Assembly (NCBI GenBank): GCA_016716965.1
Contig: JADJUP010000026.1
Coordinates: 62,001 to 126,000 of the forward strand
Direction: 5' to 3'
Length of the DNA: 64,000 nt
From: Sulfuritalea sp.
GTDB taxonomy: Bacteria; Pseudomonadota; Gammaproteobacteria; Burkholderiales; Rhodocyclaceae
The notes beneath the pieces are model-generated. The model ran no database searches, was not told where the DNA came from, and worked only from the letters and a program-made list of their open reading frames with translations. Each line of letters opens with the position of its first letter. Positions within the stretch are counted from its first letter, which is position 1. This document shows, piece by piece, positions 17,203-25,785 of this stretch. The position numbers were made by a program, and so were the translations under genes.

Positions 17203-18315
17203 ATGTCGCAACTATTTTCGCCCCATGCCATCGGCCGCCTGCAGCTGACCAATCGCATCGTCATCGCCCCGATGTGCCAGTACTCGGCCATAGACGGCAA
17301 TGCCAACGACTGGCACCTCATGCACCTGGGCAAGCTGGCGCTGTCCGGTGCCGGCCTGCTGATCGTCGAGGCCACCGCCGTGGAGCCGGAGGGCCGCATC
17401 ACTCCGGGTTGCCTCGGCTTGTGGAACGACGCCAACGAAGCGGCGCTGCGCCGGGTGCTGGCGTCGGTAAGGGAATACAGCCGCATGCCGATCGCCATCC
17501 AGCTTGCCCATGCCGGACGCAAGGCGTCCAGCCACAAGCCCTGGGACGGCGGCCAGCAGGTGGCGCTGGACCAGGGCGGCTGGATTGCCTCCGCACCCTC
17601 GGCCATCCCGCATGCCGCGCACGAACTGCCGCCGGCGGCGCTCGACGCGGCAGGGCTGGATCGCGTACTGCAGGCTTTCGTCGCCGCCGCCGAACGCGCG
17701 GCCCGCCTCGGCGTCGATGCCATCGAACTGCATGCCGCCCATGGCTACCTGTTGCACCAGTTCCTGTCGCCGTTGGCCAACCAGCGCACGGACGAGTTCG
17801 GCGGTTCGCTGGACAACCGCATGCGCTTTCCGCTGGCGGTGTTCGACGCCGTGCGCCGGACTGTCGGCGATCGCGTCGAAGTCGGGGTGCGCATTTCCGC
17901 CACCGACTGGGTCGACGGCGGCTGGGATATCGAACAAAGCGTGGTTTTCGCGCAGGCCCTGCGCGCACGCGGCCTGGCCTTCATTCACGTATCGAGCGGC
18001 GGCGTTTCGCCGTTGCAGAAGATCGCACTCGGGCCGGGCTATCAGGTGCATCTGGCGGAACGCATCAGGCGCGAAACCGGCTTGCCGACCATGGCCGTAG
18101 GACTGATTACGGACCCGAAGCAGGCCGAAGCCATCATCGCAGCCGGTCAGGCGGATTTCGTCGCCCTGGCGCGCGGCATCCTTTACGACCCGCACTGGCC
18201 CTGGCATGCGGCGGCCGAGCTGGGCGCCACGGTGGTCGCACCGCCGCAATACTGGCGCTGCCCGCCACGCGATCAGGCGCATCTGTTCGGCGAAATCCAC
18301 ACCGCCCAGCGCTGA
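17203..18315 (+). CDS. NADH:flavin oxidoreductase, old yellow enzyme family
   Basis: 370 residues from ATG at 17203; an upstream in-frame start at 17170 would overlap the MFS gene. FMN TIM-barrel enzyme of the thermophilic-like YqjM/XenA class: LTNRIVIAPMCQYSA near the N-terminus, HAGRK, and ELHAAHGYLLHQFLSP followed by TDEFGGSLDNR. The catalytic His-x-x-His/Tyr region is intact. Members reduce activated C=C bonds of enones or enoates, possibly relevant to unsaturated dicarboxylates in this operon. This is the last gene of the block; the next 210 bases contain no recognisable gene. Confidence 0.87.
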   Translation: MSQLFSPHAIGRLQLTNRIVIAPMCQYSAIDGNANDWHLMHLGKLALSGAGLLIVEATAVEPEGRITPGCLGLWNDANEAALRRVLASVREYSRMPIAIQLAHAGRKASSHKPWDGGQQVALDQGGWIASAPSAIPHAAHELPPAALDAAGLDRVLQAFVAAAERAARLGVDAIELHAAHGYLLHQFLSPLANQRTDEFGGSLDNRMRFPLAVFDAVRRTVGDRVEVGVRISATDWVDGGWDIEQSVVFAQALRARGLAFIHVSSGGVSPLQKIALGPGYQVHLAERIRRETGLPTMAVGLITDPKQAEAIIAAGQADFVALARGILYDPHWPWHAAAELGATVVAPPQYWRCPPRDQAHLFGEIHTAQR

Positions 18316-18525
18316 GGAAATGGGTGGCCAGGCTGCACAACTTCAGCAGTTGATGGAGTTCTTCACAATCGAGTATGGCAACTCAAGGGTCGGCGCCCCA
18401 CAGGGACTTCCTTCGGTCGCCAGCGGCACGGCAAAGCGTGCCCGCCGTACGGCCGCGGTCGAAGGCGACTTCGAGCGCTATTGACTGGGCGGGTGCGCCA
18501 CTGATCTTTGTGGCCGGCACCCCGC

Positions 18526-19347
18526 TCAGTTAGACATCAGCACCGGCACCGTCATGTGCTGGAGAATGTAGCGCGTGCCGGCGCCGCGGCTGACGAAGGG
18601 GAAGCCGATCTGGCCATGGGCGCCCATCACCAGCAGGTCCGCGCTACGATCGCTGACGCGATTGAGCAGCAGGTCCATGATGCCGAAATCCTCGACGACC
18701 AGAACCTCCGGTTTGGCCTTCACGCCGTGGTCGGCCAGGTGGCGAACCGCGCTGGCGCAGGAAGCATCGGCATCGTCGCGGCGAGTGGCGAATGAAAGCA
18801 CCCAGGCATCCTCGCAGCCTTCCAGCAACGGAAATGCATCGTTGAGTGCATGCGCCGCTTCCCGCGCGTCGTTCCAGGCGATCATCGGCCGCTTGCCGAC
18901 CGCGGTGAAATCGCCGGCATAGGGAATCACCAGTACCGGACGGCCACAGTCGAGTACCACGTCCATGACAAAGTCTTCCGGCAGCAGGTTGTTGCCGCCA
19001 CGTTCGCGCTGGCCGAGGATGACCAGGTCAGCGTGGCGCGCCTGGGTGGTGACAAGGCGCAATACTTCGGTTTCGCTGCCGCGATTGATGTCGATCCATT
19101 CGGCGCGGTCGAGTCCGGCCGTGGCTTTTTCGAAGGCGGCACGGCTGGCATCGCGTGCCGCGACATACTCGGCACCGGGCCAGGCGATGACGATACCGAC
19201 TTGCCGCGCCTGCGCGAGCTGGCCGAATACGCCGATCAGTCGCGCGCCGTGCTGGCGCGCCAGGCTTGCGGCAAGCGCGAGGCGTACGCCGGCGCGTTCG
19301 CCGGCATCGAGGTGGACCATCAGATTCTTTAGTGACATGGCAGGCAA
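18526..19347 (-). CDS. Tandem-domain universal stress protein
   Basis: 273 residues (start at 19347, or at Met4, 19338). Two UspA modules: residues about 4-145 and 150-273. The second carries the ATP-binding signature GAHGQIGFPFVSRGAGTRYI (G-x2-G-x9-G-T). The first has lost a clear ATP motif, common in double-domain members. USPs respond to starvation, redox or respiratory stress. Transcribed alone on the minus strand, 67 bases before (in transcription order after) a hypothetical gene on the same strand. Confidence 0.88.
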   Translation of the reverse strand: MPAMSLKNLMVHLDAGERAGVRLALAASLARQHGARLIGVFGQLAQARQVGIVIAWPGAEYVAARDASRAAFEKATAGLDRAEWIDINRGSETEVLRLVTTQARHADLVILGQRERGGNNLLPEDFVMDVVLDCGRPVLVIPYAGDFTAVGKRPMIAWNDAREAAHALNDAFPLLEGCEDAWVLSFATRRDDADASCASAVRHLADHGVKAKPEVLVVEDFGIMDLLLNRVSDRSADLLVMGAHGQIGFPFVSRGAGTRYILQHMTVPVLMSN

Positions 19348-19414
19348 ACCCTTGCGATGATGAATGGAAAATCGTGCCCCGGCTGACGGGAAACTGGGCG
19401 AAGTATAGAACCAG

Positions 19415-20173
19415 TCACGCCGTCGACTGATCCGGGATGCGGCGCGGAGCTTCGCGTGCGGGCTTGTCGCCGCCGGGTCTCGCCAGCCACTCGCGCATCA
19501 GTGCCGTTTCACGCGCGGTGACGATGGCAAGGAATTCGTCGGCACCGTTCATTAAGCTGAAGGCGTCGAATCCGCGCTGCAGGAAGGAATGCAGTTCGCC
19601 GAGGCCGGCGAGGTGGGCCGGGCCGTGCATCAGTCGCAGCGAAACGCGAATGAGCGGCATGCGCGTCAGGCGGTCGAGGGTCTTGCCTATTTTGTCTACC
19701 AGCGCGATCTGCTCTTCGCGGTCCGTGCGCCTGCCGCAGGCTCGATAGGCGGCGACATAGGCGGGCAAATCGATGTCGCCTTCGCGGCGCGCCTTGCGCA
19801 GGGCCAACACCATGTCGGTATCGAGCGATTCCGACAGGGTGTCCATCTGCACCGCTTCCAGCAGCGTAAGCAGCGCCCGCGCCGGCAACACGCGCACCAT
19901 GACCGGTACCACCCGTGCCAACTCCTCATCGCGGCTGCGAAAGTCCTTGGGTCCGTAGAGGTCGCTGAGGAAGAACTCCGCTGCCGGACGATAGCGCTCA
20001 CTGGCGAGCAGGTCGGCATAGGTGCGCGCCAATCGCGCCGACTGCCATTCCTTGAGCGCCGGATAGTCTGCTGCTTCGGGGTCGGCGGCGCGCACGGCGC
20101 GCAGTTCCCGCGCCGCGGCGATGCAGGCAGCCAGTTCGCGGCCGATCGCGTCCTTGTCCAGATCGTCGTCCAT
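19415..20173 (-). CDS. Conserved hypothetical protein with FFLSDLYGP motif
   Basis: 252 residues, mostly alpha-helical and soluble. The segment AEFFLSDLYGPKDFRSRDEELARVVPVM is typical of a conserved proteobacterial protein family of unknown function; RRTDREEQIALVDKIGKTLDRL and a C-terminal hydrophobic region follow. No signal peptide or membrane helix. It sits next to the universal stress gene and divergent to the aldehyde dehydrogenase gene; no function can be proposed. Confidence 0.75.
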   Translation of the reverse strand: MDDDLDKDAIGRELAACIAAARELRAVRAADPEAADYPALKEWQSARLARTYADLLASERYRPAAEFFLSDLYGPKDFRSRDEELARVVPVMVRVLPARALLTLLEAVQMDTLSESLDTDMVLALRKARREGDIDLPAYVAAYRACGRRTDREEQIALVDKIGKTLDRLTRMPLIRVSLRLMHGPAHLAGLGELHSFLQRGFDAFSLMNGADEFLAIVTARETALMREWLARPGGDKPAREAPRRIPDQSTA

Positions 20174-20289
20174 TTACTCGAATTATCCTTCGCCGTGGCA
20201 GGGCTTCGTTAGAGTACCCTGCCTAATCCGGTGAAGCCGCGACGCATACACTGGAATACTACGTTGTCCAGTGCAGGAGGAGCCCCGCA

Positions 20290-21735
20290 ATGAACGCAAT
20301 GGAACCGCCAAATTTTGGCGCGAGCGCGCCGGTGGCCGCCACGGCCGCATTCAAACGCACCTTCGCCGAGATGCATGCCGCGACCCGGCGCAATCCCGAG
20401 GTCGATCGCAGTCGCCGCCAGGCGCGTCTCGATGCGCTGCTGGCGCTGGTTCATGACAACGGCGATCGGTTTGTCGATGCGATCGCGGCCGACTTCGGTC
20501 ATCGCTCGGCGCACGAAACACGCCTGCTCGAACTGTTTCCCAGCCTCGAAGCAGTGCGCCACACGCGCTCGCATTTCGGCGCCTGGATGAAGCCGCAGAA
20601 GAAGGCACCATCGATCTGGTTTCGTCCGGGCCGGGCGCGCATCATCAACCAGCCGCTGGGCGTGGTCGGCATCATCGTGCCCTGGAACTACCCGCTGTTC
20701 CTCGCCATCTCGCCCATGGCAGCGGCGCTGGCGGCCGGCAATCGGGTCATGGTCAAGATGTCCGAATTCACGCCGCGCACCGGCGAACTGCTGGCCGAAC
20801 TGGCGGGCAGGTACTTTGCCGCCGAGGATGTCGCCGTGGTGCTGGGTGATGCGGCGGTCGGCGCCGATTTCGCCCGCCTGCCCTTCGACCATTTGCTGTT
20901 CACCGGATCGACCAAGGTCGGCCACGACATCATGCGCATGGCGGCAGACAACCTGACGCCGGTCACGCTGGAACTCGGCGGCAAGTCGCCGGCCATCGTC
21001 GGCGCCGACTACCCGCTGGCCAAGGCGGCCGAGCGCATCATGGTCGGCAAGCTGCTCAACGCCGGGCAGACCTGCATCGCGCCCGATTACGTGCTGGTGC
21101 CGGCCGGACGCGAGCAGGCCTTCATCGAGGCGGCGCGCGCCGTGGTGGCGAAGTTGTTTCCCGACATGGCGAACACTCCCGACTACACCGCGATCGTCAA
21201 CGAGCGCCATTACCAGCGCCTGCAGGGCTATCTCGCTGATGCACGGGAACGCGGCGCGACCATCGAGCCGTTGTCGACAGCGCAGGCCGACGACGTGCAC
21301 CGCCGCCTGCCACCGATGGCCTTGCTTCAGGTCGACGATGGCATGCGCGTGATGCAGGACGAGATCTTCGGCCCGCTCCTGCCGGTGTTGCCCTACCATG
21401 ACCTCGATGGCGCGATCTTTCATGTGAACCAGCATCCGCGCCCGCTGGCGCTTTACTATTTCGGCAATGATGGGGCGCAGCGCGACCGCGTGCTCAACGA
21501 AACCGTGGCCGGCGGCGTCACCATCAACGACACCATCCTGCACATCGCCCAGGAAGAGTTGCCTTTCGGTGGCGTCGGACCCAGCGGCATGGGCCACTAC
21601 CATGGCATCGAAGGCTTCAAGACCTTCACCAAGCAGAAGGCGGTGTTCTACCAGTCCGGGCTCAATGGGATGTCGCTGTTCAATCCGCCCTATGGCGTGC
21701 TGTTCGAGCGCCTGACGAAGTTCCTGATGCGCTGA
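20290..21735 (+). CDS. Coniferyl-aldehyde-type aldehyde dehydrogenase
   Basis: 481 residues. NAD(P)-dependent aldehyde dehydrogenase of the CalB / fatty-aldehyde dehydrogenase branch: IIVPWNYPLFLAISP, general base Glu in VTLELGGKSP and nucleophile Cys in AGQTCIAPDYVL. A hydrophobic C-terminus (MSLFNPPYGVLFERLTKFLM) resembles the membrane-associated tail of fatty aldehyde dehydrogenases. It heads a run of co-directional genes for lipases, alcohol dehydrogenases and an acyl reductase, so oxidation of long-chain or aromatic aldehydes is likely. ATG preceded by AGGAGG at 20276-20281. Confidence 0.88.
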   Translation: MNAMEPPNFGASAPVAATAAFKRTFAEMHAATRRNPEVDRSRRQARLDALLALVHDNGDRFVDAIAADFGHRSAHETRLLELFPSLEAVRHTRSHFGAWMKPQKKAPSIWFRPGRARIINQPLGVVGIIVPWNYPLFLAISPMAAALAAGNRVMVKMSEFTPRTGELLAELAGRYFAAEDVAVVLGDAAVGADFARLPFDHLLFTGSTKVGHDIMRMAADNLTPVTLELGGKSPAIVGADYPLAKAAERIMVGKLLNAGQTCIAPDYVLVPAGREQAFIEAARAVVAKLFPDMANTPDYTAIVNERHYQRLQGYLADARERGATIEPLSTAQADDVHRRLPPMALLQVDDGMRVMQDEIFGPLLPVLPYHDLDGAIFHVNQHPRPLALYYFGNDGAQRDRVLNETVAGGVTINDTILHIAQEELPFGGVGPSGMGHYHGIEGFKTFTKQKAVFYQSGLNGMSLFNPPYGVLFERLTKFLMR

Positions 21736-21757
21736 AAGTCGGCGATGGCGGCACGGC
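21735..21757 (-). repeat. Diverged dispersed motif copy at the lipase start
   Basis: On the minus strand GCCGTGCCGCCATCGCCGAC plus TTT, two mismatches to the full motif. It spans the aldehyde dehydrogenase stop and the first lipase codons. Confidence 0.4.
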
Positions 21758-22650
21758 AATTGCGCTGGCTACTGTTCGCCGAACTGGCGATCTACGGGGT
21801 GCTCGGCGTCTGGCTGGCAGCACGCGGATGGACACCGCTTGAGGCGGCAGGTTTCGGTTTGGCATGTTTTCTTGTAGTGCGACTGTGCCTGGTCCTGCTG
21901 ACCTTCGGCTTCATGTTGAGGGGGGCCGGTGCGGTTCCCGAGCAGATGCGCATCGGTCCGCTACAGGCACTGCGCATGGTGCTCGAGGAGTATGCCGCAC
22001 TGATCGTCCTGTTCACCGTGATCCAGCCCTTCGAAGGATTCTGGCTGGGCCCCGACCGCCTCGGCCATTGCGCGACGCGTCCGCTGCCCCTGTTGTTGAT
22101 CCATGGCTACCAGTGCAATCGCGGATTCTGGGTCTGGATGCGCTGGCGCCTGGAAGCAGCAGGCTGGACCGTTGCGACCCACAGCCTGGAGCCGGTCTAT
22201 GCCGATATCGACAGCTACTCTGAGGGCATTGCGCGGCGTATCGAAGAGGTGCTGGCGAGCACCGGTGCGCCACAAGTGATCCTGGTCGGACACAGCATGG
22301 GTGGCCTGGCATCCCGCGCCTACCTGCGGTGCCATGGAACCGGGAAGGTGGCGCGCTTGATCACGCTGGGTTCGCCGCATCATGGAACGCTGCTGGCGTG
22401 TCTGGGCCTTGGCCCGAATGCGCGCCAGATGCGCATCGACAGTCCCTGGCTCCGCGCGCTGCCGGCGACGTTGCCGCCGACGTCGGTGTCGATCTACAGT
22501 TTGCACGACAACTACGTGTTTCCGCAGGAGACCAGCTCCCGGCTGGAAGGCGCAAGCAATACGGCCATCAGCGGCGTCAGCCATCTGGGCATGGCCTTTT
22601 CGCCCCGGATGCTGCGCAGTTTGCTGGAAGCGCTCGAAACATCGGATTGA
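21745..22650 (+). CDS. Membrane-anchored alpha/beta-hydrolase lipase
   Basis: 301 residues. Two or three N-terminal hydrophobic helices (residues about 5-75) anchor an alpha/beta-hydrolase domain with oxyanion region LLLIHGYQCN, nucleophile elbow GHSMGGLAS and a late GVSHLGMAF His. Triacylglycerol-lipase (LipA/EstA-like) type. Nine bases after the aldehyde dehydrogenase gene and 21 before the GMC gene, thus in one operon. Its first codons overlap a diverged copy of the dispersed motif (21735-21757). Confidence 0.82.
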   Translation: MAARQLRWLLFAELAIYGVLGVWLAARGWTPLEAAGFGLACFLVVRLCLVLLTFGFMLRGAGAVPEQMRIGPLQALRMVLEEYAALIVLFTVIQPFEGFWLGPDRLGHCATRPLPLLLIHGYQCNRGFWVWMRWRLEAAGWTVATHSLEPVYADIDSYSEGIARRIEEVLASTGAPQVILVGHSMGGLASRAYLRCHGTGKVARLITLGSPHHGTLLACLGLGPNARQMRIDSPWLRALPATLPPTSVSIYSLHDNYVFPQETSSRLEGASNTAISGVSHLGMAFSPRMLRSLLEALETSD

Positions 22651-22671
22651 ATCTGAACGATCGGGAACGTC

Positions 22672-24276
22672 ATGAAAGAGTTCGATTACATCGTAGTGGG
22701 TGGTGGTGCCGGAGGCTGTGCCGTGGCGGGTCGCCTTTCGGAAGATCCGGCGGTGAGCGTATGCCTGCTGGAAGCGGGCAAGGGCGACGACCAGTTGCTG
22801 ATCAAGGTGCCCTTTTGTACCGCGCTGATGCTGCCGACCTCGATCAACAACTGGGCGTTCGAAACGGTGCCGCAGCCAGGTCTCAACGGCCGGCGCGGTT
22901 ACATGCCGCGCGGCAAGGCCATGGGCGGTTCGACCTCGATCAACGCGATGGTCTATACGCGCGGCCATCCATGGGATTACGACCAATGGGCGGCGTTGGG
23001 CAATGACGGTTGGTCCTGGCAGGATGTGCTGCCCTATTTCAGGAAATCGGAGCACAACGAGAACTTCGGCGGCGAGTACCACGGGCGGGACGGACCGCTC
23101 AATGTCGCGAACCTGCGTTCGAAGAATCCCTTTCAGGAAATCTATCTGGAAGCCGCACGCCAGACCGGCTTCAAGCTGATCGACGACTTCAACGGCGCCG
23201 ACCAGGAAGGCATCGGCATCTACCAGGTCATGCAGATGAACGGCGAACGCTGGAACGCCGCCCGCGCCTATCTGGCACCGCACATGGCAAGCCGACCCAA
23301 CCTGACGGTGATCACCCAGGCGCGGGCGCGACGCGTTGTGTTCACTGGCAAGCGCGCCAGCGCCGTGGAATTCCTGCAGGGCGGCGAAGTCCAGACCGTC
23401 CAGGCGAAACGTGAAGTGCTCCTGGCCGCCGGCGCGATCCAGTCGCCCCAGTTGTTGATGCTCTCCGGCATCGGCGCCGGCGCCGAACTGCAGCAGTTCG
23501 GCATCCCCGTCATCCACGACCTTCCCGGCGTCGGCAAGAACCTGCAGGACCATCCGGACTATGTCTTCAACTACCGCGCCAGGTCGCTTGACCTGCTCGG
23601 CATCTCCCTTGGTGGCGCAGTGCAGATGATGAAAGAGGTCGGCCGCTATCGGAGGGAACGCACCGGCATGATGACCTCGAACGGCGCCGAGGGCGGCGGC
23701 TTCCTGCGCCGCTTCCCGGATTCGCCGGCGCCGGAGTTCCAGTTGCACTTCGTAGTCGGCATGATCGACAGCCATGCGCGCAAATTGCATATGGGGCACG
23801 GCTATTCCTGCCATGTCTGCCTGCTGCGGCCGAAGAGCGTTGGAACGCTGGCGCTGGCCAGTGCCGATCCATTGGCGGCACCTCGCATCGATCCGAATTT
23901 TTTCGGCCATCCCGACGATCTCGAGGCCATGGTCGATGGCTTCAAGCTGACACGCAAGCTGATGGATGCGCCGATCCTCGCGGGTATTCGCACCGGCGAG
24001 GTCTATACGGAAGGGATACATTCCGACGATGCGATACGCGAGGAACTCAGGAAGCGCTCCGACACCATCTATCACCCGATCGGAACCTGCAAGATGGGCA
24101 ACGATGCGATGGCGGTGGTTGATTCGCGATTGCGCGTGCGAGGCCTCGAAGGCCTGCGCGTGGTGGATGCCTCGATCATGCCGACGCTGATCGGCGGCAA
24201 TACCACTGCGCCGACCCTGATGATCGGCGAAAAGGCCGCAGAGATGATACGTAGCGACGCCGGGGTCGCAGCCTGA
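22672..24276 (+). CDS. GMC-family FAD alcohol dehydrogenase
   Basis: 534 residues. FAD-binding motif VVGGGAGGCAVAGRLSED at the N-terminus, GMC signatures RGKAMGGSTSINAMVY and GAIQSPQLLMLSGIG, and the active-site His in IYHPIGTCKMG near the end. Close in pattern to AlkJ/choline-dehydrogenase-like enzymes that oxidise aliphatic alcohols to aldehydes and feed electrons to the respiratory chain. Fits with the adjacent aldehyde dehydrogenase and iron alcohol dehydrogenase genes. Confidence 0.9.
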   Translation: MKEFDYIVVGGGAGGCAVAGRLSEDPAVSVCLLEAGKGDDQLLIKVPFCTALMLPTSINNWAFETVPQPGLNGRRGYMPRGKAMGGSTSINAMVYTRGHPWDYDQWAALGNDGWSWQDVLPYFRKSEHNENFGGEYHGRDGPLNVANLRSKNPFQEIYLEAARQTGFKLIDDFNGADQEGIGIYQVMQMNGERWNAARAYLAPHMASRPNLTVITQARARRVVFTGKRASAVEFLQGGEVQTVQAKREVLLAAGAIQSPQLLMLSGIGAGAELQQFGIPVIHDLPGVGKNLQDHPDYVFNYRARSLDLLGISLGGAVQMMKEVGRYRRERTGMMTSNGAEGGGFLRRFPDSPAPEFQLHFVVGMIDSHARKLHMGHGYSCHVCLLRPKSVGTLALASADPLAAPRIDPNFFGHPDDLEAMVDGFKLTRKLMDAPILAGIRTGEVYTEGIHSDDAIREELRKRSDTIYHPIGTCKMGNDAMAVVDSRLRVRGLEGLRVVDASIMPTLIGGNTTAPTLMIGEKAAEMIRSDAGVAA

Positions 24277-24448
24277 TTCGACGTCCGGCCGGAAATGCCT
24301 GCGCGCATTGCGGCATGCCCTGTTCCGGCGGGGTTCCAGGTCGAGCGCAGGCCGATGTTGGGTGATAGAGTTCAGCGCTCGGGAAGGTTGTTGCCCGATC
24401 CAAAAACGGGAAAGAACCCGGTGGGCAGTGTTTTTGAGGAGAGTTCCC

Positions 24449-25726
24449 TTGATTTCGGATTTCATCAGCGATTCACTACGCACCACGGCACTGGGTGCCG
24501 CAATGAAGGGTGCCGGTTTGGCCGTGCGCTTCCTGCCCATACCGCAGCCGACGATCCTGGTCGGGCCGGGTGCCAGCGGACGGCTTGGGCAAACCATCGC
24601 CGGCTTCGGCCACCGCAAGATCCTCATCGTCACCGACAGCATCATTTCCAAGCTGGGCCTGCTCGATGACCTGACCTCGGCCCTGACGGCGGGCGGCGCG
24701 GAGTACGTGGTCTTCGATTCGATCACGCCCGATGCGCCGATTCCGCTGATCGAGGAGGGCATCGACTTCTATGAGGCGAACGACTGCGATGCCATCGTGG
24801 CCTTCGGCGGCGGGTCTTCGATGGATGCCTCCAAGGCCATCGCCGCGGCGGTTTCCAATCCCGGCAAGTCGCTGCGCGAGCTGGCCGGCTATTTCAAGGG
24901 CCTGCATACGCCGGTCAAGATCTACGCCGTTCCCACCACCGCGGGCACCGGCTCGGAGGTGACCGTTGCCGCGGTGATCTCGGACCCGGAACGCCATGCC
25001 AAGCTGGTGATCGTCGATACGCGACTGGTGCCGAAGATGGCGGCGCTCGACCCCTGCCTGATGACCGGGCTGCCGCCGCACATCACCGCGGCGACGGGCA
25101 TCGACGCCCTGACCCACGCCATCGAATCCTTCATCGGCAAGTGGGCCAATTCCTACACGGATGACATGGCCCTGTCGGCCGTCGGGCTGATATTCGACAA
25201 TCTGCGGGTGGCCTATAGCGACGGCAAGAACCTCGCCGCACGGGAAAAGATGGCCCTGGCCGCCACCTATGCGGGGCTTGCCTTCACGCGGGCCAACGTC
25301 GGCTATGTGCATGCGATCGCGCACCAGTTCGGCGGCAGGTACCACACCCCGCACGGACTGGCCAACGCCATCATGCTGCCGCTGGTCCTCAAGTACTCGC
25401 TGCCGGCCGTCACCGACCGCCTGGCCCTGCTGGCGGTGCGCGCCAGGCTCGGCAAGGAAAGCGAAGGGGAAGATGCGCTGGCGCAGAAGTTCCTCGACGC
25501 GGTCGTGCAACTCAATAGCGACCTCGGCATCCCGACCTGCCTCGCCGCGCTGAAGGAATCCGACATTCCGCAATTGGCCGAGGCCGCCTGTCGCGAGGCT
25601 CACACCGGCTATCCGGTGCCGCGCTACATGACGCAGGCGCAGTGCGAGGATCTGATTCGCCAGGTGCTGCCGCCGGCGCCGGCGGCGCCGAAGAAGCCGG
25701 TCCGGCGTCGCAAGAAGCCGGAGTAG
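24449..25726 (+). CDS. Iron-containing alcohol dehydrogenase
   Basis: 425 residues from a TTG start at 24449, chosen because GAGGAGAG lies 5-6 bases upstream and the encoded ISDFISDSLRTTALG begins the conserved region; an ATG at 24308 would add an unrelated stretch. Group III dehydrogenase: NAD site FGGGSSMDASK, TTAGTGSE, metal ligands in GIDALTHAIESF and HAIAHQFGGRYHTPHG. It ends in a short basic tail RRRKKPE. Likely interconverts alcohols and aldehydes; it is separated by 59 bases from the acyl-reductase-like gene, which suggests the two work together. Confidence 0.88.
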   Translation: MISDFISDSLRTTALGAAMKGAGLAVRFLPIPQPTILVGPGASGRLGQTIAGFGHRKILIVTDSIISKLGLLDDLTSALTAGGAEYVVFDSITPDAPIPLIEEGIDFYEANDCDAIVAFGGGSSMDASKAIAAAVSNPGKSLRELAGYFKGLHTPVKIYAVPTTAGTGSEVTVAAVISDPERHAKLVIVDTRLVPKMAALDPCLMTGLPPHITAATGIDALTHAIESFIGKWANSYTDDMALSAVGLIFDNLRVAYSDGKNLAAREKMALAATYAGLAFTRANVGYVHAIAHQFGGRYHTPHGLANAIMLPLVLKYSLPAVTDRLALLAVRARLGKESEGEDALAQKFLDAVVQLNSDLGIPTCLAALKESDIPQLAEAACREAHTGYPVPRYMTQAQCEDLIRQVLPPAPAAPKKPVRRRKKPE

Positions 25727-25785
25727 GTCTGTCATCCTGCAGCAAACACGAACATTGGTCGAACAATAAGACGAGGAATGATGTG

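Noticed and set aside
18316..18525. Possible short gene remnant ending in TTCGAGCGCTATTGA
   Set aside because: An open frame runs through here but is only the out-of-frame continuation from the oxidoreductase gene; no start, ribosome site or similarity is visible.
21961..24762. 933-residue open frame on the minus strand opposite lipase and GMC genes
   Set aside because: Same reason; it is antisense to well-supported genes and has no recognisable motif.
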